DNA of 64,000 nucleotides. Source: Zhengitettix transpicula. Taxonomy: Eukaryota; Arthropoda; Insecta; Orthoptera; Tetrigidae. The position numbers were made by a program, and so were the translations under genes. Location of the stretch: the NCBI GenBank assembly GCA_037074705.1, contig CM073591.1, positions 136,283,032 to 136,347,031 on the forward strand. The letters are read 5' to 3'. The notes under the pieces are model-generated. The model was not told where the DNA came from. It saw only the letters and a list, made by a program, of their open reading frames with translations, and did no database searches. This document shows, piece after piece, positions 55,405 through 64,000 of this stretch (its first letter is position 1; every line of letters begins with the position of its first letter).

Positions 55405-55752
55405 CTTTTTATATTTTATTTATATTGTAACGACGTTTTGATACCTTTTTTTGTATCTTCTTCAGGTATTTTTCCACAGAGGAGGTATTTTCAAATGATT
55501 AGATTTATAGGATAATTGTACAAAGTATACAAAGGTAACTTAAGTACACAAAAAATTAATATAATAAACTAGCACAATTCAACGATTAACAAGTTTTTTT
55601 TGTGTGCTTCAATTTAACTTTGTATACTTTTTACAAATATCCTATGAATCTAATCATTTATAAATATCTCCTCTGCAGGAAATTACCTGAAGAAGATACA
55701 AAAAGGTAACGAAACGTCGTTACAACATAAATATAAAATAAAAAGTGTCTTA
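55405..55752. repeat. Foldback element, ~150-bp inverted arms
   Basis: The left arm begins TTTTTATATTTTATTTATAT and holds GTAACGACGTTTTGATACC, TGTATCTTCTTCAGGTA and AAATGATTAGATTTATAGG. The right arm ends with the inverted copies, GAAGAAGATACAAAAAGGTA and GAAACGTCGTTACAACATAA. About 150 bp on each side pair with scattered mismatches, leaving a short AT-rich loop near 55555-55595. No transposase is encoded. The ACGTTTCG..TCTTCAGGTA core is shared in style with the elements at 2215 and 41989. Confidence 0.9.
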
Positions 55753-58700
55753 TAATGTCATCAATTATTTTATTAATTCAAAACAGATGTTAAATTAAAA
55801 CTGTCAAATATTTACAGTTAAAAACTTGTATTGTTGTACATAACTTTCATAAAGCAACACAAAGATATGAATTAATGTTAGAAACTGGTAGGAACACGTT
55901 TGAAACACTATGAAATGAAATCATAAATACAATTTGTATTTTGAGTATCATTTTTAACATTAATGACATTTTTGACATATAAAGAATTTGTAATATGAAG
56001 AATTTCGCTCATTTATCTTGGATGTTAGTTATTCTCTTCATCAACAATTTTCACATTAATCCAATAAAACTTCTGGTTATTCAGAAAAACATGTTTAGTC
56101 AGAACAGAACTTTTCTCCTTTTGTTTTAAATTACAGCAATGTTCTTAGATTCGATTTTTTGTACCTGCATAGCAGGCTTTTATAGTTTTTTATTTTATAT
56201 TCGGAACTTTTAACAAAATGTAAATTATCAAATCATAAAAATATTTTCCTAATTCTATAATTAGCAAATAGGTCGATCAATTAATTCTGTATGTTTTTTA
56301 AAAAACGGCATAAAATTAAACTCATAGTTTTTTCTTATTTTAATTAGTTATGAATTATTTCCGTATTTAATGGAACATAATCAATTTTTTATGTTCGATG
56401 TAAAATCAGGAGTAATGAATTTAAAGCAAAAATGTTAAATATATTTGTACAGTTTGTCTTTCTGTATTTATTGGTGAGGTATTTTGATATACATGTCAAC
56501 TAAATTAAAATTTATTGTTTTCTTTTGATTCTGTGCGTGGTTCGAATAAATTTCTTCATATTAGTTCTAACGCAAATGCTATATAAAATATGGTAACTAA
56601 AAATTTTTGTGTTTATGATTCCGTTTGATTATGAATTAAACACGTTTCTTCCTCGTTCTAATTATTTTCTCATCTTTCTTGTCTTTGTTTGAAATTTTGT
56701 TACAATAAAAATTCCATCCGTCATGGGCTTTCTGTAAGAGTGTCTAAATTATGTTCATTGTACTTAAATTCATCATTTTGTAGGTAAATAAGATGAAATT
56801 TTGGAGTAATTTTGAACGTGTTTCATTATTGTCAGTTATTCTACCGACTTAAACATTTTATATTGTTTAGATATTTAATTCATTACTTTATATAATTTTC
56901 CTTACTAAAAATTAAGTCCACTCATTTAATATTTTTTCTAACTGGCCATTATATAAATTAATATTTTCTGTATGCTACCAAATAGAGTTTGACCTCGTTA
57001 GATATCGTGGTCATTCCGTGCGCATCGTGGCAACGTTGGGCTTGCTTCCCCTCCTTCAATCTGCGCATCCCGCGTTCCCCACTGACTCGTACTATAGCAA
57101 ATACGTCATGTTATTCTAAGGCATTTTTTTGTTAAAAAATTACACGCTTTCATAATTTTAAATCAAGCTTTTACCATTTTTAATGTATTACTGTATCCTG
57201 ACGATATATTTATTATATACTGCAATTTTCTAACGTACCCTGCATTTTTAAATCGGTATGAAATACATTTGAATGTATTTCTCAATGTCTAGAAAATTTT
57301 AATTCCTCGAAACACGAAGAATTTACTGCTTATCGAGATTCAATATCGATATATTAGCCTTCACCATCATTTTTCAACTTATTAATGTTGGGTTAACAGA
57401 ATTTATCACCAAAATAATAGACCTAATGTTTAGACGTAGAATCCATGTTCCACTTTCTAAAAATTTCAGTCGCGTTCCTAAAGAGTTAAACAAAAAATCC
57501 TGTGATAACATGACAACCACTGAATTATGCAGTTGTTTGTTTTATACAACGACTTCAGCACTTCCTACTCCGTCTGTGGCACATAAACCAGGCGGGAGCG
57601 CTGACATGGATTGCGAGGAGTTAGCACGTCAACATTGCTGACAACGTTGTACACTGCACGTAAAATATCCTTCTAGAGAGAAATATGAATGGTTACCATT
57701 GCTTGTGTAGGAATAATAACATCATAAACGTTATTTTAGATCTTATCAGGGTGGAATAATTTTAAAACTTGGACTGGATAAACATAATTTATTCTATAAA
57801 GCGTATTTTTATGTTAAAAACACAACGTAAAACTGTATCTAACAAGTTTTAACGATGTCTAACAACTAAGTTTTTCAGAAAACGAGGAATAATCGAATAT
57901 ACATATTTTTGAGTGTGAAACATAACTAATGGAAATTTTAAAATTTAAAGTGATGATTGATTCAAGAATAAAAACTTCTTTCCACTTAGCGTATATTCAG
58001 TTTGGTATTTATAAAGTTCGAATCTTTTAATTTTTTTTTGGTTTATTTCAATCACGTCTTTATTAGAGAAATCAGTTTAATTTCACTGTCTAGTATATAA
58101 AACACTAAAGTATTAAACTCCTTGATTATGAACATTCAAATGGGATCGCGTGACGATGACATCATGAACTACGTCAGTTCAAAGGCCCGTAAACTTCAGG
58201 AACTGGTCAATTCCATCTCAGTATACATTCATAAAATTAAAATACAACATATTAAAAATTTTAATCAAAATCTGTGTATGTGGTTATATTTCCCACGTTA
58301 CTAGGGTAAACGTGCGTTAAATATACTGGACAAACAATCACAAACATCAGGCAAACAACTTCAAAATATACATGCTTCGTTGTTTTCTACCAACTTTGAT
58401 GATCTCATATAATCTAACGGAAAACGTGTCCTAAAGTAATTTTCTTCATACGTCTGCTTTACTTGTGTCTTTCTCTTCCAACCAATCATCAAAAACTTTC
58501 GATCGACGTTCTCTCTCTTATACGAGGAAACTAAGGAATATTGATTGTTGGCAGCGAATATCCTAACCACAGACTTATTGTTAAATTATTTTTTGTATCA
58601 GCTCCAAGTATGCATAACTTGAGATTAATTTTTTTCCACGTTATACTCTTTACTATTTATTTCTCAGACTGAAGCCATACATTTGTAACGACTCCGGGAG

Positions 58701-60091
58701 ATAATTTCCTATGGTAAAGTTCAATTACTATGACATTCAAACCGTTTGAAGCGTACAAAATCATTAACAAATTAATTTTTATACTTCATTATCTTTTGTT
58801 AAGTAGATGTTAATTTATTATTAGACTTTTCGATGTATTATAATGTGTAGAAAAAGGTGTAAGTATAAACTAACTCACATTATCAATTTTTCATCTACAT
58901 TAGCCCAATATATTTTCCTTTCAGTGATAATACTCAACTTTCTTTTTCGATGGGATCAGGGATTAACTGGAAAAACCACAGCTCAGATGAGCAGGAAAGA
59001 GTTCTTTGGTCCGCTTTACTTATCGCCATCTGCTGGGACCTCGTGAGTTATGGGGTGTCACGCGGGATAGTCTAGTGGTGACTCTCAAGGGCGCCTTTAA
59101 TTCCCTTACTCTCCTCAACAATATCACAGCTTCACGGTGCACTTTTCTGTTGTCAGACAATGGTAAAAACTCAATAAAATAATTTATAAATTGATATATG
59201 GAGTATATTTTATATTTAATGACGGAATTTGGATAAAATTGCAGTATACTTCCAAAACAAAATCAGTACGTTCTTCTTTGCCTTTCTTATCTGATTTATA
59301 TTTATAATTGCTTATTCATTACTTATTTCATAAAAATTCAATACCTACAACAAAATAAAATTATATAATTATCAATCAGATTTTTAATTATTTAAATCAA
59401 TTAGTGGTTATCTGTAAAATATTTTTCTTAAAAACATAAAATTAATCAGATAAAAAATTGTTTGCACTCATAATTATATTTGTATTATAATAATAATATT
59501 ATATGCCAATAAAATTGGCAAAAGTTATATTTGCCACCCGTAGATCATATTTACAAGTTGTAGTTTTCTCTATTGTTATATTGCCAATTATTATTGTTAC
59601 ACTTATCGTTTTTTTCTCCTTGCATATTTAAAATTAGAATTTATTTACCAAATTATTTTTGGTATTCGGATTTGGCTTGTTGATAATGATAATGTAACTA
59701 CCACACAACGTTTGCATTTCAGGTGATTAACAAAACGCAAAATCCAGGTGACAAACTCAAAAGCTTTTGTGCAGTTTTGTTTTTCTCACAGGTGTTGTGG
59801 TTTTAATCACCTAACGAAAGCTGTAAGGATAGTAGGAGCGTTATTTTGCCTATTGTTTTTCTATTAATGACTATTTTCTTTATGGTAACACTTGAATAAA
59901 TTGCTTGTGAAATAGTAAATATTGGAACTATTTGTTTCTTTACTCCTTTGTTTTTAACAATATAAATATTTAAAATATATTGACTACTGTTTTAATCACA
60001 TCAGTTAGTTCAGTATGAGATTAACCTCAAACGAACCCATACAATATTAATAATAAGCCATATTTAATTTCCGTAAAATTTTACTAATGCG
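55753..60091. other. AT-rich intergenic DNA, longest featureless stretch
   Basis: No repeat or coding motif was recognised over 4.3 kb. The frames at 57426-57641, 58122-58304, 58361-58570 and 58843-59046 lack family resemblance. Slightly GC-richer spots are 57000-57100 and 58950-59110. Confidence 0.5.
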
Positions 60092-60375
60092 GATTTTTTT
60101 TAGGGTAACAGTCTACATGAGGATAATACACATGGTGGCAAGTCCCCTTTAATAGCATAGGTAAGGATTTGAAAGGGGAGGTGCGCAAGGGTAGAGGATG
60201 GTAGCCAAGGGTTAACTAGGACCCCCGGGCTATGGTTTAAGGATCGCCTAAAAGAGATGCAGGAAAACCCTAGAAAAACCTGCATCAGGTAGGTCGGGCA
60301 TTTGGTACTAGTCCCACGCCCTTCCTATGGCGGGAGAGGGGTTTTGCTGTGGGGTCGCAGCTTTCCCCTCGCCTT
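60092..60375 (-). mobile_element. SINE-like retroposon, 5'-truncated copy
   Basis: TTTTTTTTAGGGTAACAGTC at the 3' side, then AAGGGTTAACTAGGACCCCC, TGCATCAGGTAGGTCGGGCA and GGCGGGAGAGGGGTTTTGCT. It stops near TCGCAGCTTTCCCCTCGCC. Confidence 0.85.
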
Positions 60376-62444
60376 GCCCTATATGTATTTGAGGATTCCG
60401 TAAACAACAAAACGACTTTCTCCATTTAGAGTTTTGACATAACTGGATATACGGCTATGGAAGATATTAATTCTGGATGAAATGACAATTAGTATTTTGG
60501 TAAATGTCATATTCGACTGCTACTATAAAAATTGGGGGTGAACTTCAATCATATTATAATTTCAATATATTGTGCTAATTTAATGTAATTAGATATATTA
60601 ATATTTTCAAATTTCAATGCCATTTTATTTTTCAATTTTATCGAAGTATTTAAGGAACCTGATAATAAAATGAAGATTTATAAACATCTACCCAACCAGG
60701 AATAGAGATAATTTATTTAATGTTTATAGGCGTGTAATTAACTGGATATTTTAATTTAATAAAATTCAGGTGTTCTACATTACGCTGAGCTGAGAAGCTA
60801 AAAAACATAAAACAGTTAAATAGTTTAAAAAATATGTCTGGTCCTTTGGTAAATGAAAATTATGTTAATCAGTTTAGGTTATCTATTCATTCATTATAAA
60901 GCAATATTTTAGAAAAGTATATATTAGTTTGGAAATATTTAACACAATAAATTAGTGACAAGTAACCAAAAATTCCCATTTCTTAAAATGGTTGTTTCAG
61001 AGTACTTAGAGTCGAATGAATATTGCATCGCCATATTTAATACTAAATGCTTTCAGTATCCCTGAAGGTTAGAAATGTAAAAAGAAAAATATATGGTTTC
61101 TTTATTGACGCCGTATAACATATTTGAAACGACAATATTTGGCGTGATAATAGCGAGGGAAACTGGCCTTATTAAATGTATGGGAATTAAAATATCGACA
61201 GACGAAATAAAATTTGAAACAATTTTCTTATTAGCTTAAATGATGAAACTATGTCAAATAAGTGCTATTGTCTAACCACCATATTTATCTTTTCTGATCA
61301 GAACTATCTTAGTTTGCATCCCGTTTAACTAAAAGAATAATTATACTTTTACATCTTCCTGTCAACATGCTATAGTGTATACCGGGAAATACAAAAATTT
61401 TGGAAACCATAATACGTAAATAACTTCTGACATTAGACCGGCAATAGTCATTTTCTAAAATCCAGACTTTTCATTTTTGGTCTTTCTATGCCCAATCGTA
61501 GCCTCTGGGGAATCAAAAGAATCGGTAATAACTACAAGAAAAAGATATGAAAAGTTGAAAATGTTTCTGGTGACTTACCCCTCCCCCCACTCCTAAATTT
61601 GTATTGCTGGGTCCTGTTTTAACCCTCTTACTCTTCTCATCGGCTTTAGGCGGTAGCCGAAACAGACTGCTTCCAGTGTCTGGTGGCGATTTTGAAGTAT
61701 ACTTCTAATTCCCTGGCACCACGGGTGGGTGCTTCAAAGACGAATAGATGTCATGCTTTTGGTCCTCTTTTTATTTTTATTGATCTTCACCAGCTGCCAG
61801 GAACCCTCAGTAAAACTTGAAAAAAGGCCAAAAGAAAGTCGTGATGGTACGTCGCGTAACCTCGCCCGAGGTAAAGAACATTTTCCTCGCAAGATATAGT
61901 TTTTGTTCTTGATGAGCTCAGAGATAAAAAGTAGTTTTCTCTTTAGAGTTTGAAGATAGTGATGTAATCGTAGCCTCTATTCTGCGAACGAAATTTTGAC
62001 AACACACGAGTTGGAATAAGTGATAATTTCTTAAGTAATAAATTGAAACATCGAATTGTAGTATTTCTTCATGCAACACTTAATAATCTTCACTAATCAA
62101 TACGCCAATAATTATATTGAGTAACAGCTATTGTCATAGATTTACAGAATGCTCCTCTGGCGTCCTTTGTGTATATCTTTTTCTTCAGTGCAAAGCTATA
62201 TAAAAGGTTAATGGTTAACAAATCAAGTATATATTGCATCTACAAAGTGCGTTACCGCACTTCATCGTAATTCTTACGAAGTTATAACACATAAATTCGA
62301 CTAATAATGCATTCATAACAGTGCTCAACATGTATCTTGTTTCACCAATAACAATAGTGTGACTTTATGCAGATTTTTGTCCTGTTTTCATATATGTATT
62401 TGGAATTTCTCCATCGCTCGCAGTAGATTTTAAAAAACGTTAGA
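60376..62444. other. AT-rich intergenic DNA with a GC-richer patch at 61570-61880
   Basis: The patch at 61570-61880 (for example TAGGCGGTAGCCGAAACAGA) has no open frame worth calling. The rest is AT-rich. Confidence 0.45.
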
Positions 62445-62815
62445 CCTTGGGCATACGGTAAGAGTTGTTCTCTGTTCCCATTGGAACAGTCGGCCAGCTG
62501 CCTCCTAAAAAGGTCGAGGTTCGGAGAAGGGAATGCTGCGTCCCCACAGCAAACTCTTCACCCGCTATCGGAAGGGCGTAGGACAAGTACCCAATGCCCG
62601 ACCTACCTGATGCATGTTTTTCTAGGGTTTTCCCTACATTACCTTTAGGCGAATGCCGCGTAGGATCCTTAAAATATAGCCCGGGGACCCTAGTTAACCC
62701 TTGGCTATTTTCCTCTACCCTTCCGCATCCCCCCTTTCAAATCCCTTCCTATGCTATTAAAGGGGAGTTGCCACCACGTGGATTACCCTCATGTAGCCTT
62801 TTACCCTAAAAAAAA
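62445..62815 (+). mobile_element. SINE-like retroposon, head-to-tail pair, first copy
   Basis: It starts GACCTTGGGCATACGGTAAG, with CCCATTGGAACAGTCGGCCA, GGCGAATGCCGCGTAGGATC, AAAGGGGAGTTGCCACCACG and the tail CCCTAAAAAAAA. The 5' hairpin part is absent at the start but follows directly after the tail. Confidence 0.9.
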
Positions 62816-63001
62816 TCTCTCGCAGGTGAACCTTCCCAGAGAGCTCTGGCGGAGGCTACCTATTGGGATGCCTTCACATCTCTCTGGTTTTTTGAACTAA
62901 GGTTCCCCACATGCCGAGGCACTTCGGCCTATTTTGAGAGGTGTATGTCGTCCCGGGGTCGCAGACCTTGGGCATACGGTAAAAGTTGTCCGCTATTCCA
63001 C
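62816..63001 (+). mobile_element. SINE-like retroposon, head-to-tail pair, 5' segment
   Basis: It runs from TCTCGCAGGTGAACCTTCCC, directly after the previous copy's A-tail, to GACCTTGGGCATACGGTAAA and AGTTGTCCGCTATTCC. It ends at the CCATTGG-proximal boundary, repeating the first 40 bases of the preceding copy. Confidence 0.85.
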
Positions 63002-63531
63002 AAGTAAATTCTGTGAAACATGGCCTGTATATGAAAGTGTTAAACAATAATCGAGTGTGTACGAGCCCTCTTCTTTTTCGCACAGCAAAACGATAAGGTA
63101 AATTAAAGAATTTATTATATGTAAACCCAACAGTAAATGATATTTATCGTCAGATTCAATATTTTATTATGTATTAAGAATTTTCTCATTTTGGAAATTG
63201 TAATTGTTTGTCGTAAATATTCTTTATTGGAGGCCCGATAGTCGGCGCTGAGATCAAACCGTGGCATATTTTCAAATTTTTACCAACATGTAATATAATT
63301 TCAAAAATTATAATAATATGATTTAAATAAATTAACTTTTTTGTATATTTTAAACTCTGATCTTTTTAATTAAAATATAATCGTTTAATTTTAATTTTCT
63401 TATATATAATCTCAATTAATAGTAATTATTATATTTTGGGGCAAATTAATTTGTAATTTAATAGTAATTTAAATGTAATTACTACAATTAATAATTGGTT
63501 AATTAATTTAATGAATTTGAAGAATTCGAGC
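63002..63531. other. AT-rich intergenic DNA
   Basis: Nothing recognised. Confidence 0.5.
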
Positions 63532-64000
63532 CCCAGGTTGTGGAAGCCAAATTGTAATATTTAAATGAAAGGCTTTAATTAAATAAAAGAATTAATATAA
63601 TTTACAAACAATATTTATTTATTTTGTGGCAATAACTCAAAACAATTACAATTTAAAATATTAAATCTCAGGGCCTTCACTGGGTTTTATAATGGACACA
63701 ACAATTTGATTTAAAAATCTTATTAACAAACAAATCATATTTACCTAAACAATACGTCGATAGAAATAAACTAAAAAGAAAATAAATTAACTTGACAATT
63801 AAAATAGAACGAAATCTGACTTCTATCCTTTAATTACGTTTACATAAATCATTAATGTCGTATTTTGTTACTCACATCTGTCCAGCTGGTTCCAGCATTC
63901 CTTTTGTTTCGGGAGTACACTATTGCAAAAATTTTACACTGATTCGAATATTGGCTCACAGATTTTACACTCTTGAAGTCCACCTTGATAGGCTCCCAGG
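63532..64000 (-). mobile_element. LTR, reverse orientation, cut by window end
   Basis: The CCCCAGGTTGTGGAAGCC block (63531) is followed by the family sequence TTAAATCTCAGGGCCTTCAC (63660), AACGAAATCTGACTTC (63809) and GCTGGTTCCAGCATTCC (63885). It is closest to the copies at 46131 and 53176. The exact left end is unclear in AT-rich sequence, and the right end lies beyond the window. Confidence 0.7.

Noticed and set aside
55753..60091. Hidden cellular gene in the longest featureless stretch
   Set aside because: No extended frame, codon bias, splice-site series or protein motif was seen; introns cannot be excluded, but there is nothing to support exons.

Overview
This is an AT-rich (roughly 70% A+T by eye) animal intergenic region, almost certainly from a large insect genome. 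I see no complete cellular protein-coding gene, no rRNA or functional tRNA gene, and no CRISPR. The longest open frame is about 112 codons and lies inside a dispersed repeat. The conserved short frames inside one repeat family (ending in a GELPP..LPSC.LLP-like string) resemble spurious predicted proteins I associate with cockroach/termite assemblies. That makes Blattodea (for example Periplaneta) my best guess, but this rests on memory and not on a search.

Most recognisable content is transposable elements. (1) About a dozen roughly 0.8-1.2 kb elements begin TGTAAT/TGTGGT and end ATTACA/ACTACA. They sit in (AT)n tracts, usually with a 4-bp ATAT duplication, and I read them as solo LTRs of related Gypsy-type families. 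They lie at 4.0-4.9, 11.1-12.2, 22.4-26.4 (four in a chain), 36.1-40.8 (five in a chain), 46.1-47.1, 52.3-53.6 (one copy broken by a small inversion) and 63.5-64.0 kb. No internal gag-pol region is present. (2) A roughly 570-bp SINE-like retroposon, with 5' hairpins and a short A-tail, has a dozen copies or fragments, including two head-to-tail arrays (32.6-33.9 and 62.4-63.0 kb). (3) Helitron-like non-autonomous elements end in a GC hairpin plus CTAG/CTAC (10.2, 15.5, 20.8, 22.3 kb), with internal tandem units. (4) There are non-LTR retrotransposon fossils: reverse-transcriptase pieces at 5.5-6.3, 19.1-19.3, 28.4-29.0 and 47.2-47.7 kb, and an RNase H domain with three of its acidic residues at 44.7-45.1 kb. 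(5) Long-armed foldback elements lie at 6.7, 42.0, 53.7 and 55.4 kb, with a possible piggyBac-like element at 29.9 kb. (6) tRNA-derived SINEs and microsatellites ((TA)n, (GATA)n, (CT)n) are scattered throughout.

The remaining sequence (0-4, 12.5-14.4, 15.5-19, 30.7-32.5, 34-35.9, 48.1-50.4 and 55.8-60.1 kb) is AT-rich with nothing I can name. A few GC-richer patches (13.64-14.06, 17.73-18.27, 20.15-20.64, 29.03-29.42 kb) and two protein-like short frames (27.94-28.16 minus; 51.64-51.92 plus) could be old exons or unrecognised repeats.

The most informative structures are rearrangements written onto the repeats. These are a roughly 0.7 kb micro-inversion that cuts an LTR at its conserved palindrome and leaves a 15-bp inverted duplication; a 183-bp stretch of an RT fossil copied, apparently without a mismatch, in inverted orientation 9.4 kb away; and an end-to-end chain of five LTRs arranged symmetrically. 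I find no convincing new molecular system; the interest lies in the repeat biology.
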